Below, piece by piece: positions 45,775-53,199 of a DNA stretch of 64,000 nucleotides. Under the pieces are notes generated by a model. That model was given only the letters and a program-made list of their open reading frames with translations. It was not told the origin of the DNA and ran no database searches. Position 1 is the first letter of the stretch. Every line of letters begins with the position of its first letter. The position numbers and the translations under genes were made by a program. The DNA is taken from NCBI GenBank assembly GCA_965262875.1, contig OZ253569.1, positions 3,534,001 to 3,598,000 of the forward strand. Reading direction: 5' to 3'. The stretch comes from JBALVT01 sp965262875 (lineage in GTDB: Bacteria > Pseudomonadota > Gammaproteobacteria > Pseudomonadales > Halieaceae).

Positions 45775-47254
45775 TCGACCCTGAAAAAGCCTAATTGGCC
45801 ATCACGGCATCGCCGTAATGCCGTGGCTTGATAATAAACTGCGTTAAACGACTCCATAAGGAAGCCGTTTTCGGGGCCAATAAAAACAATCTCATCCACT
45901 TCCTGAAGTTAAACGCCGCGGCTGCCATCAGTACGTTAATCTGGTCGCCTTCAAATCCTTTGAGATAACTTTTGTTCAATCGATGATCCGACTTCAGGTG
46001 GCCGATCACCGGCTCTATGCCAGCCCGCTTTCTAAAACGTTTCCGCATCAGCACCTGGTAGGCACTATCCGTATCCCGAGTACCTGTGCTGGGCATTATG
46101 ATCCGCGTGTCATTGATCTTTTTCTTCCCTTTGTAACCCCGATCACATAAGCCAACGGCCGGTTTCAGTTTGTTAAGCCGCTTCAATTGCAACAGCACCT
46201 CCGGCAGCGTATGACCATCAAATTTGTTCGTATCAAAGGCCATGGCACCAACAATGATTTTTGAATCCCGAGTTGTCGTGATAGAAACCTTGGTGCCAAA
46301 TTCATAGCGCTTATGCTCTTTGCCTTTACTCATGCAGTAGACATGGGGTTCGTGCAAGCTGTACAGCTTGTTCGTATCCCCTCGCTTCTGGTTCAGTCCA
46401 CGATGGAATAGTGCAAAGTCCTCTGCCAGCTTTTCCAGAATGTCGAGTGGCAGTTTACGCTCCAATTCCCGCACTAAACGACCGGCAATGGTCTTTAGCC
46501 GCTTAACGGCTTTGCGGGCCTTGGCACGGTTCCTGGGATGTCCCGCAAAACGACATTCCAGTTTTCTTTGCTTAATTTCCTTGGCATAACTGCGGCGAAG
46601 TGTTATCCCTTCTTTCCTGGCCAATTTCAGGCAACGAACAATAATCTTTCGGTACAACTTTGCATCGGTGGGAAAGGTGATGTTTTTTTCCTGTACTGTG
46701 GTGTCAATACAGACTTCCTCTTCGACCGCTTTCTCACCATGAATGGTGATAGAGGATGCCAATATTTTTTCAAATCCCTTTTCGCCGACTCGCTTGCGGA
46801 AGTACACCAGATCGGATGGGTCACAAGGGAATGACCACTGGAATTCAACCTCCCCGCAAAATGCCTGGTAATACGGGTTTTGTACCCAGTGTTGCACGAT
46901 AACCTCGTCGCTGACATTTTCCATATGCTTGAGAATAGATAAACCCACCATCAAGCGTACGGGTTTGGCAGGCCTGCCAGTTGCCGCATACAAGGGAGCG
47001 AACTCCGATTCAAAAAAGTCCCAGGGTATGGTTCGCGCAAGATGTAACAGAGGGTGTTTCGGATTGAGTTGATCCATCAACCCAGCAGCCATAAAACTCA
47101 TTTGATGGTGATCGGGGGAAGAATCTTTCATCGAGAGCCACCTTTGTTTCGACCGGATTAAGTGCCAAATAGGCTTGAAACTGGTCGAAATTATCTCACA
47201 AATACCCAGTATTATCTAATACAATCAACATGTTAAGCGTTTTTCAGGGTCGAC
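45774..47254 (-). mobile_element. IS5-like element, copy 3 (complete)
   Basis: The reference copy: about 1480 bp with GTCGACCCTGAAAAA inverted ends. Duplicated target TAACGA(G) is at 45768-45773 and 47255-47260, confirmed by the uninterrupted IS701-like copy 1. It is the innermost of the nested insertions in this region. Confidence 0.94.
45791..47131 (-). CDS. IS5-like DDE transposase, intact
   Basis: A full-length 446-residue transposase. The N-terminal DNA-binding/DUF772 domain runs through residue 150 (HPLLHLARTIPWDFFESEFAPLYAATGRPAKPVRLMVGLSILK). The DDE domain includes CIDTTVQEKNITFP, GAMAFDTNKFDGHTLPEVL, VGLCDRGYKGKKK and KRAGIEPVIGHLKSDHRLNKSYLKG. It is the only certainly complete source of this enzyme in the window and could mobilise copies 1 and 2. 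Confidence 0.93.
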   Translation of the reverse strand: MKDSSPDHHQMSFMAAGLMDQLNPKHPLLHLARTIPWDFFESEFAPLYAATGRPAKPVRLMVGLSILKHMENVSDEVIVQHWVQNPYYQAFCGEVEFQWSFPCDPSDLVYFRKRVGEKGFEKILASSITIHGEKAVEEEVCIDTTVQEKNITFPTDAKLYRKIIVRCLKLARKEGITLRRSYAKEIKQRKLECRFAGHPRNRAKARKAVKRLKTIAGRLVRELERKLPLDILEKLAEDFALFHRGLNQKRGDTNKLYSLHEPHVYCMSKGKEHKRYEFGTKVSITTTRDSKIIVGAMAFDTNKFDGHTLPEVLLQLKRLNKLKPAVGLCDRGYKGKKKINDTRIIMPSTGTRDTDSAYQVLMRKRFRKRAGIEPVIGHLKSDHRLNKSYLKGFEGDQINVLMAAAAFNFRKWMRLFLLAPKTASLWSRLTQFIIKPRHYGDAVMAN

Positions 47255-47619
47255 TAACGAGCGAACAAGTGATTGAAGATTACGGACTGCGTTGGTCGAT
47301 TGAGTCGATGTACTACCAGTTGAAACAATTGTGGGGGCTCAAAGAAGCCTGGCAGCAACGGCGCCAAACGCTGCATCGCTGGGTTCACTTGACGACTGTA
47401 GGTTACGGACTGCTTCATTTGTTGACGCTGGTATTGGGTGATAAAGCGGGCCCACTGGTGACGGATGCACCATGGCGCAAGCCGGATATTATTACAGCGG
47501 GAAGAATCAGGCTGGGTCTGACAAAACATTTTCGCCATGTTAACGTTCGAAGCTGGTGGAACGAAAGATGCAAAAAATTCCAAGCCCCTGGTGCGGTAGA
47601 TTATATACAAGATGGGTAA
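47255..47619 (+). pseudogene. IS701-like transposase copy 2, C-terminal part
   Basis: Continues the gene from 45774: TSEQVIEDYGLRWSIESMYYQLKQLWGLKEAW to the native stop. In frame with the N-terminal part once the IS5-like element and one duplicated target are removed. Confidence 0.9.
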
Positions 47620-47730
47620 CATTGCGTTGCAGCTTGTATTACACGCAGGTTTTGAGAGAACATTAAGGAAAAGGAGTCGGGATTGAAGCTTCCGACAACA
47701 GCTCTTTCGCTCTAAACTCTAGTTCTGTAT

Positions 47731-47917
47731 ATCGAGCGCTGGTTAACAGGACCTTAGATTCAAGTAGAGGATGGCACGACAATTAACCGTAAACGAGGCG
47801 TGCCTCAGGGAGGCGTGATCAGTCCAGTATTATCCAATCTGTTTATGCATTACGCTTTTGATAAGTGGGTGGAAAGACACTTTCCGGGCAAACCCTTCTG
47901 TCGGTACGCCGACGATG
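47731..47917 (+). pseudogene. Intron B1 reverse transcriptase, middle segment
   Basis: Reads IERWLTGP, an in-frame TAG, then IQVEDGTTINRKRGVPQGGVISPVLSNLFMHYAFDKWVERHFPGKPFCRYADD. It differs from B2 by about six bases and one inserted codon (GGACCTTAGATTCAAGTA against GGGCCGATTCAACTA). It ends at GCCGACGATG, where intron B2 has inserted. Confidence 0.88.
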
Positions 47918-48460
47918 GTGTGCCACGAGCACAGACTGTTGCGTAAGCAACACTTGTGCGTGCTGCACTGAAGATGAGGGTAGGCCCCTCGGAGCCGCCT
48001 TACAGGAGGAGGCTTCAAACCACCTTAAGCTGCGAAGGTAAAGAGCCTTGGTGGTGAGCGTTAAGGAAAAGGCAAAGCATGACTTTGTCAGGTAGGTGTT
48101 ATGGAGGCGAATGTAAATGAACCTTTGATGACGTGTCGAAAGCGTAGTGATGATGTCAAAACCGAGGGGGAGTCGTTAACTCGGGATAAGTTTGGGGGAA
48201 GACCTGTTTACTGCCCAAGCGGCATCCGGCATGGAGAAGGCGTGAACTTAGCACAGGCTTTTGTGTGGAACGTGGGAACCTGTCGCCTCGATGTAAAGGG
48301 AGAAACTCAAGCAGAGACCCTGCAAGAGTCTGAGTACCGATGCGAGGCACAGGGACGGATGATCCCGTAGTAGTGATGAAAGCGCTGTAATGGCGCTGGA
48401 GCAAAGGGGGTCAGTTATTCAGTTGAATTTAACTATCAACCACGCAAGTGGGAGGAATTT

Positions 48461-49708
48461 TTGAAGACAACAAAACCATTTGAGATTTCCAAGCATGATG
48501 TAGTACGAGCATGGGAATTGGTCAAAGCCAACAAAGGCGCCCCTGGCGTTGATGGTGAGACCATTGAGCAATTTGAGTCAAATCTCAAAGGTAATCTCTT
48601 TAAGCTTTGGAATCGCATGTCATCCGGTAGTTATTTCCCTCCGGCAGTAAAAACGGTAGCAATACCGAAGAAAACGGGTGGGGAAAGGAAGCTGGGCATA
48701 CCCACGGTTTCTGATCGGGTAGCTCAGATGGTGGCGAAGTTGCACTTTGAGCCGCTGGTAGAACCGCATTTTCATGCGGACTCCTACGGCTACAGGCCGA
48801 ACAAATCAGCACACATGGCGCTGGAAGTCACCCGGAAACGGTGTTGGCGTCAGGACTGGGTGCTTGAATTTGACATCAAAGGCCTGTTTGACAACATTGA
48901 CCATCAGTTACTGATGAAAGCGGTGAAGAAGCATACGGATAATCGTTGGTTACTTCTGTATATCGAGCGCTGGTTAACAGGGCCGATTCAACTAGAGGAT
49001 GGCACGACAATTAACCGTAAACGAGGCGTGCCTCAGGGAGGCGTGATCAGTCCAGTATTATCCAATCTGTTTATGCATTACGCTTTTGATAAGTGGGTGG
49101 AAAGACACTTTCCGGGCAAACCCTTCTGTCGGTACGCCGACGATGGGCTTGTCCACTGCCACAGTGAGGCAGATGCGAAAATGGTAAAGGTCGCACTGGC
49201 GAACAGGCTGCAGGAATGCGGCTTGGAAATGCACCCTGATAAGACGAAGATTGTTTATTGTAAAGATGATGATAGGACGGAGGAACACGCTGTCACGAGT
49301 TTTGATTTCCTGGGTTATACATTTCGCCCAAGACGGTCGAAAAACAGGTGGGGTAAGTACTTCATTAATTTCAGTCCAGCGATGAGCGCCACGGCAGGAA
49401 AGGCGATCAGGCAAGAAGTGAGGCGTTGGAAGTTGCATTTACGCAGCGACAAATCACTACTTGATCTGGCCCACATGTTTAGGGCGAAGATCCAAGGTTG
49501 GATTAATTACTATGGGCGTTTTTATAAATCAGCGATGTACCCGACATTAAAGCACATCAATCGCAAGCTTTGTTTGTGGGCGATGAGGAAATACAAAAAG
49601 CTTAAACACCATAGAAGACGGGCGGAGCACAGGCTTGGGGATATTGCTAACATGCATCCCGGCATGTTTCCGCATTGGAAGCTGGGTGTTCGGCCGATGG
49701 TTGGATAA
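48461..49708 (+). CDS. ltrA: Group II intron B2 reverse transcriptase/maturase
   Basis: A complete 415-residue protein. RT blocks: APGVDGETIEQFE, KTVAIPKKTGGERKLGIPTVSDRVAQMVAKLHFEP, HADSYGYRPNKSAH, WVLEFDIKGLFDNIDHQLL, RGVPQGGVISPVLSNLFMHYAFDKW, FCRYADDGLVHC (catalytic YADD) and FDFLGYTF. The thumb/maturase X domain includes LRSDKSLLDLAHMFRAKIQGWINYYGRFY. No HNH endonuclease domain follows. It starts at TTG with GGAGG 6-7 bases upstream. It splices the intron and drives retromobility. Confidence 0.92.
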   Translation: MKTTKPFEISKHDVVRAWELVKANKGAPGVDGETIEQFESNLKGNLFKLWNRMSSGSYFPPAVKTVAIPKKTGGERKLGIPTVSDRVAQMVAKLHFEPLVEPHFHADSYGYRPNKSAHMALEVTRKRCWRQDWVLEFDIKGLFDNIDHQLLMKAVKKHTDNRWLLLYIERWLTGPIQLEDGTTINRKRGVPQGGVISPVLSNLFMHYAFDKWVERHFPGKPFCRYADDGLVHCHSEADAKMVKVALANRLQECGLEMHPDKTKIVYCKDDDRTEEHAVTSFDFLGYTFRPRRSKNRWGKYFINFSPAMSATAGKAIRQEVRRWKLHLRSDKSLLDLAHMFRAKIQGWINYYGRFYKSAMYPTLKHINRKLCLWAMRKYKKLKHHRRRAEHRLGDIANMHPGMFPHWKLGVRPMVG

Positions 49709-49711
49709 TGG

Positions 49712-49746
49712 GAGCCCAGTGAGCTGAGAGGTTCACGCTGGGTTCT
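49712..49746 (+). ncRNA. Group II intron B2 domain V
   Basis: GAGCCCAGTGAGCT, loop GAGA, GGTTCACGCTGGGTTC forms the conserved 34-35 nucleotide domain V helix of group II introns, 4 bases after the maturase stop. Domain VI (AGCAGCCGAGG...CCTTGGCTGA) follows directly. The same helix is at 50352-50386 in intron B1. Confidence 0.8.
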
Positions 49747-49785
49747 GAGAGCAGCCGAGGGGGAGGTTCCCTTGGCTGACTCACC

Positions 49786-50425
49786 GGCTTGTCCACTGCC
49801 ACAGTGAGGCAGATGCGAAAATGGTAAAGGTCGCACTGGCGAACAGGCTGCAGGAATGCGGCTTGGAAATGCACCCTGATAAGACGAAGATTGTTTATTG
49901 TAAAGATGATGATAGGACGGAGGAACACGCTGTCACGAGTTTTGATTTCCTGGGTTATACATTTCGCCCAAGACGGTCGAAAAACAGGTGGGGTAAGTAC
50001 TTCATTAATTTCAGTCCAGCGATGAGCGCCACGGCAGGAAAGGCGATCAGGCAAGAAGTGAGGCGTTGGAAGTTGCATTTACGCAGCGACAAATCACTAC
50101 TTGATCTGGCCCACATGTTTAGGGCGAAGATCCAAGGTTGGATTAATTACTATGGGCGTTTTTATAAATCAGCGATGTACCCGACATTAAAGCACATCAA
50201 TCGCAAGCTTTGTTTGTGGGCGATGAGGAAATACAAAAAGCTTAAACACCATAGAAGACGGGCGGAGCACAGGCTTGGGGATATTGCTAACATGCATCCC
50301 GGCATGTTTCCGCATTGGAAGCTGGGTGTTCGGCCGATGGTTGGATAATGGGAGCCCAGTGAGCTGAGAGGTTCACGCTGGGTTCTGAGAGCAGCCGAGG
50401 GGGAGGTTCCCTTGGCTGACTCACC
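49786..50425 (+). mobile_element. Group II intron B1 (or a second parent), 3' segment
   Basis: Carries the reverse-transcriptase C-terminal coding region from GLVHCHSEADAK to the stop at 50348, then domains V and VI and the 3' end CTGACTCACC. It is nearly identical to B2. The 3' exon is CAATCG of an IS630 transposase gene, not intron A, so this segment may derive from a different B copy that had inserted into IS630. Confidence 0.87.
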
Positions 50426-50632
50426 CAATCGTTTTTTGAGAGAGGGTTTCGGGGAATAGAAAAAGATTTGCCAAGAGGGGCTAATCACGGCGGCAAGAAT
50501 TCTGCGGACCAGGCAAAGCTGCGGTCGAAAGTCATCAAGATAACCACGCAGGAAAAACCCAAGGATGGCACCCACTGGACAACCCGGGGTTTGGCAAAAG
50601 TGATGGGAATTAATCACTCCTTTATAATAGGG
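50426..50632 (+). pseudogene. IS630-family transposase fragment
   Basis: Matches 60521-60722 of the intact IS630 element except for a missing T in the T-run and one change (GGGAATT for GGGCATT). It starts exactly at CAATCG, the base after GCCGATGGCG in the intact copy. It ends where the element's central part should continue and is joined there to the mscL 3' end. Confidence 0.88.
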
Positions 50633-50812
50633 TTCTTCAGTTTTCTGATTGTCGCTTTTGCGGTGTTTATGCTGATTAAGAGCATGAATAAAATGCAGGG
50701 CGAAGAGGAGCCCGAAGAGGTCACTACCAAGGACTGCGAGTTCTGTTGCAGCAGCATTTCGCTCAAAGCGACGAAGTGCCCGAACTGCACTGCTGACGTT
50801 ACTGCCGCCTGA
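50633..50812 (+). pseudogene. mscL: mscL, 3' fragment
   Basis: FFSFLIVAFAVFMLIKSMNKMQ is the second transmembrane helix of the large-conductance mechanosensitive channel. It is followed by an acidic linker and a zinc ribbon (CEFCCSS...CPNCTAD), as in the MscL variants with a C-terminal Cys4 tail. The first helix and pore region are missing. The open frame to 50468 that fuses IS630 codons to this tail is not a real gene. Loss of MscL would remove one osmotic emergency valve. Confidence 0.8.
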
Positions 50813-50846
50813 ACAGTGCATAGCAAATAGGGATGGGCAAAAAAAA

Positions 50847-50865
50847 GCCCCCGTCATGTGGGGGC
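50847..50865. terminator. Intrinsic terminator after mscL
   Basis: GCCCCC, loop GTCATGT, GGGGGC, preceded by a run of A. On the plus strand it ends the mscL transcript with little U-tract. On the minus strand the same hairpin is followed by TTTTTTT, so it would be a strong terminator for leftward transcription. Confidence 0.65.
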
Positions 50866-51032
50866 ATACACTAGGAGTGTTTTACCCTTAAGAGTAAAGC
50901 AATATCCAGGCCAAGCCCCGTGTCACCTGCCTTTCAAGCGTATTGCGCCTTTTTTATGCGGGCTCGTGTAAAGTAATTCGACAGTGATCATTCCAACCCT
51001 GGAATCGGCAAACGGGATTAAACTGAGTACTA

Positions 51033-51467
51033 ATGAAGAAAGAATACGTAGAGCGCAACTTTTTCCGACTCCTTAATACTATTGTTGAGCCTGCGGTGCG
51101 TAAAGGCCTGGGGTCTTCGCGTTTCGTCCCGGCTGGGCTTATCGTGTTGGAGAGCGTGGGGTTTAAGTCGGGTCAGACACGTCGTACCCCATTGGTAGCA
51201 ACACGCTTGCAAGGTTATGTTTTTGTCAACACAGCCCGCGGTGAGCGCTCGTTCTGGGTGAAAAACCTGCTTAAGAAGCCTCGCACCCAGTTTTATCTTG
51301 GCGGCAAAGCCAGGCAGGCAAAGGCTTTTGTGATTGCCCCGGGTAAACGCTATCGACGACCGGCTTCACTTCCTCCCGCCATTGGCAAAGTCACTGATTT
51401 TCTCGCTCCCTACACGAAAGAGGGATGGGCTTTTGTGGTGCTCATGCCTATCAAACCGCGCGAATAA
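51033..51467 (+). CDS. DUF385/nitroreductase-like protein
   Basis: A 144-residue protein with LIVLESVGFKSGQTRRTPLVATRLQGYVFVNTARGERSFWVKNLLKKPRTQFYLGGK, the split-barrel pattern of the deazaflavin-dependent nitroreductase family (PF04075). A more distant relative is at 26118. The cofactor is not certain in gammaproteobacteria. The C-terminal GWAFVVLMPIKPRE looks native. Single gene, no clear operon partner. Confidence 0.78.
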   Translation: MKKEYVERNFFRLLNTIVEPAVRKGLGSSRFVPAGLIVLESVGFKSGQTRRTPLVATRLQGYVFVNTARGERSFWVKNLLKKPRTQFYLGGKARQAKAFVIAPGKRYRRPASLPPAIGKVTDFLAPYTKEGWAFVVLMPIKPRE

Positions 51468-51494
51468 TTTTCATTGCACCGGCAGAGCGATCGA

Positions 51495-51683
51495 TCAAAC
51501 TTGCCGTTGGGGGTGATTTCCTTCTGTTGGTCTCCCCAGTTTCAGTTGTATCGTTTTGTAAAGTTCCAGGTCTTGTGAAAACTCTGGGCGATAACCATTA
51601 TTCACTGCCTGCTGGAGTGTTACGCTGGCCTTATTTATCAATTTTTCCAGTGCGCTTATTTCTTCTAAATTTAAGTCGACCAT
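51495..51683 (-). CDS. Small protein of unknown function
   Basis: A 62-residue protein, MVDLNLEEISALEKLINKAS..., mostly helical with the leucine/isoleucine spacing of a coiled coil. GGGGA lies 6 bases before ATG at 51683; an earlier ATG at 51695 has a poorer site. No family recognised. Convergent with the DUF385 gene. Confidence 0.5.
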   Translation of the reverse strand: MVDLNLEEISALEKLINKASVTLQQAVNNGYRPEFSQDLELYKTIQLKLGRPTEGNHPQRQV

Positions 51684-51695
51684 AGTATTCCCCAT

Positions 51696-51931
51696 TTCCC
51701 CGTTGTGGACTTCGCTCAGCGGTATCTCGCCAATGTTTTGGGATAATACCCAAGTCTGGCTGAACGAATGCTGAACACGAAAACTCGTGGGTGGGTGATC
51801 TGGAAAATACTAGAGGTAGTGGATCTAAAAAATGAGTGAGGCACTTCCCGAATAACTGGGGGCCATCCGAAAGGCTGGGTCCCATGACTGCTGAAGCCTA
51901 CCTTTATTAAAACTTCGATATTTGAATTGAA
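51696..51931. other. Intergenic region
   Basis: No convincing coding frame. It leads into the hairpin-repeat cluster at 51932-52195. The open frames here do not look like conserved proteins. Confidence 0.4.
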
Positions 51932-52041
51932 GCTCGGGAGTCTGGTTGGCCTGAGCAAACCGTCGAGCGCATGGATGCGCGAGCCGAGCCCCCATGGACG
52001 GGTTTACGGCGTGTTTGCACAGGTCAACCAGACTCCCGAGC
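51932..52041 (+). repeat. Hairpin element E1
   Basis: Arms GCTCGGGAGTCTGGTTG (51932-51948) and its exact complement (52025-52041), extended by one mismatch and CCTG/CAGG to 22 bp. The 66-base interior contains GCATGGATGC, AGCCCCCATGG and GGGTTTACGGCGTG. The interior is homologous to that of E2, but the arms are unrelated in sequence. Confidence 0.85.
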
Positions 52042-52049
52042 GCGACTAA

Positions 52050-52090
52050 ACTCGTTAAAAACTTTTGCATCGTAGTTTTTAAGCTAGTTT
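52050..52090. repeat. Short hairpin between E1 and E2
   Basis: AACTCGTTAAAAACT and AGTTTTTAAGCTAGTT are imperfect inverted repeats around TTTGCATCGT. It fills the gap between E1 and E2. Confidence 0.6.
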
Positions 52091-52103
52091 GGGCCGCCGA
52101 TTC

Positions 52104-52195
52104 CTACTAAGTCCTGTCCAGGCACGCGGTGAACCCATCCCTGGGGGCTTGCCCCGAGCATCCATGCTGTCGACAGCCTTGACAGGACTTAGTAG
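52104..52195 (-). repeat. Hairpin element E2, inverted relative of E1
   Basis: Arms CTACTAAGTCCTGTC (52104-52118) and its exact complement (52181-52195), extended by one mismatch and AGGC/GCCT to 20 bp. Read on the minus strand its interior has GTCGACAGCATGGATGC, AAGCCCCCAGG and GGGTTCACCGCGTG, aligned with E1. The weaker pairing continues outward (CCGATTC against CAATG). Confidence 0.85.
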
Positions 52196-52250
52196 CAATG
52201 GGCAACCCCGTGATTTTTAACACTCGCGCAGTTTTCGGTTTCTATGCCCC

Positions 52251-53027
52251 TTACTTATCCTTCTTGAACAGGTTTTTAAGGCCCTCGACCTTGGACATAT
52301 CGTCGGCGCTCAATTTTTCCTTGAGTTTATCGGTTAGCTTTTTCTCAACGGCGTCCACACCGAGATCGCGAAGGTAGCGCGTTACGGATTTTTGCACCTT
52401 CTTCACGATACTGCGCAACAGGGTTTGAGCCAGTTGATCCGGTGTTAAGCCGGTCGTTGCATCGCCGATGTTTGACTGGCGGATATCTGGAATGTCAATT
52501 GATCGGGTTTCTGTAATCCCTGAAATGACAGTCGCCTTGGTGTTGAGGAAAGCGAACTCCTTCAGCATGAGGCGAACTTCCTTCGAAGAGGAGTCATCGG
52601 CCGACGCGGGTTCCTTCGCACCGGGGTTCCTCTCCATGTTTTTCAACAGTTGCCCAAGGTTGGTGTTTTTGCCTTTTTGCTCTGCTATCAGTTTTGCACC
52701 CTCGATCTTAACCTCGGAAATGACAATCACTGGATCGCGCAAGCTGGTCGGATCAATCTCCACAACGATTGTATCGAGCTTGAGCGCATATTCGCCGCTG
52801 TAACCATCAGGATTTTTGATGGTGAGGCCGTTTAGCTGGCCTCTGCCTGTGGTCAGGTCGAGTTGTACACTGTCCAGCTGTACGCCAGTGCGCGTTACAT
52901 CGCTGCCCACATCCTCAATCATATCCTTAACAAGTGCGTCCAAATTGCTCAGCAGGTAGTAACCACCGATGCAGGCTATGGCGACCAGAACCAGTGCAAT
53001 TCCGCCGATAATTTTGACTGCTTTCAT
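52251..53027 (-). CDS. AsmA/DUF748-like membrane-anchored protein
   Basis: A 258-residue protein with one N-terminal membrane helix (VKIIGGIALVLVAIACIGGYYLL). The periplasmic part has the pattern VQLDSVQLDLTTGRGQLNGLTIKNPDGYSGEYALKLDTIVVEIDPTSL and then VISEVKIEGAKLIAEQ, as in the N-terminal repeats of AsmA-like proteins. The C-terminus is Lys-rich and helical. AsmA-like proteins act in envelope lipid homeostasis; this short form is uncharacterised. ATG at 53027 has AGGG 9 bases upstream; the longer frame lacks a site. Confidence 0.72.
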   Translation of the reverse strand: MKAVKIIGGIALVLVAIACIGGYYLLSNLDALVKDMIEDVGSDVTRTGVQLDSVQLDLTTGRGQLNGLTIKNPDGYSGEYALKLDTIVVEIDPTSLRDPVIVISEVKIEGAKLIAEQKGKNTNLGQLLKNMERNPGAKEPASADDSSSKEVRLMLKEFAFLNTKATVISGITETRSIDIPDIRQSNIGDATTGLTPDQLAQTLLRSIVKKVQKSVTRYLRDLGVDAVEKKLTDKLKEKLSADDMSKVEGLKNLFKKDK

Positions 53028-53199
53028 GATTTTTACCCTGTGTGTTGTAAATGTCTGCTGGGGGTTAAATAAATTAACGCTAAAGCTGTGGCAGGGCAAC
53101 CGCTGAGTGTTTTTCTCGCTTGCGGCGAGCCATAGTATTGCTCCCCCGGCTTGGGCATAATGCTAGGCTTCGGTTACGTGCCAAAAAGTACAAGATCAC

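Larger units (their letters stand above)
44676..47722 (+). mobile_element. IS701-like element copy 2, interrupted by IS5-like copy 3
   Basis: Ends CTAGAGTTTAGAG and target duplication TTCTGTAT. Subtracting the 1487-bp IS5-like insertion (element plus duplication) leaves 1560 bp, exactly the size of copy 1. It lies inside the reverse-transcriptase gene of intron B1. Confidence 0.93.
47918..49785 (+). mobile_element. Group II intron B2 (complete)
   Basis: A 1868-base intron from GTGTGCCACGAGC to CTGACTCACC, inserted into intron B1 between GCCGACGATG and GGCTTGTCC, that is, within the YADD codons of a copy of its own reverse-transcriptase gene. The uninterrupted site is visible in B2 itself at 49132-49150. 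It is the intact reference copy of this intron. Confidence 0.92.

Noticed and set aside
50468..50812. Open frame of 114 codons with a membrane helix and zinc ribbon
   Set aside because: Its first half is IS630 transposase codons and its second half is the mscL 3' end; it is a junction product, not a gene.
51932..52195. Integron attC sites
   Set aside because: The hairpins lack the GTTRRRY/RYYYAAC core sites and have perfect arms rather than the bulged attC structure; no integrase or cassettes are nearby.
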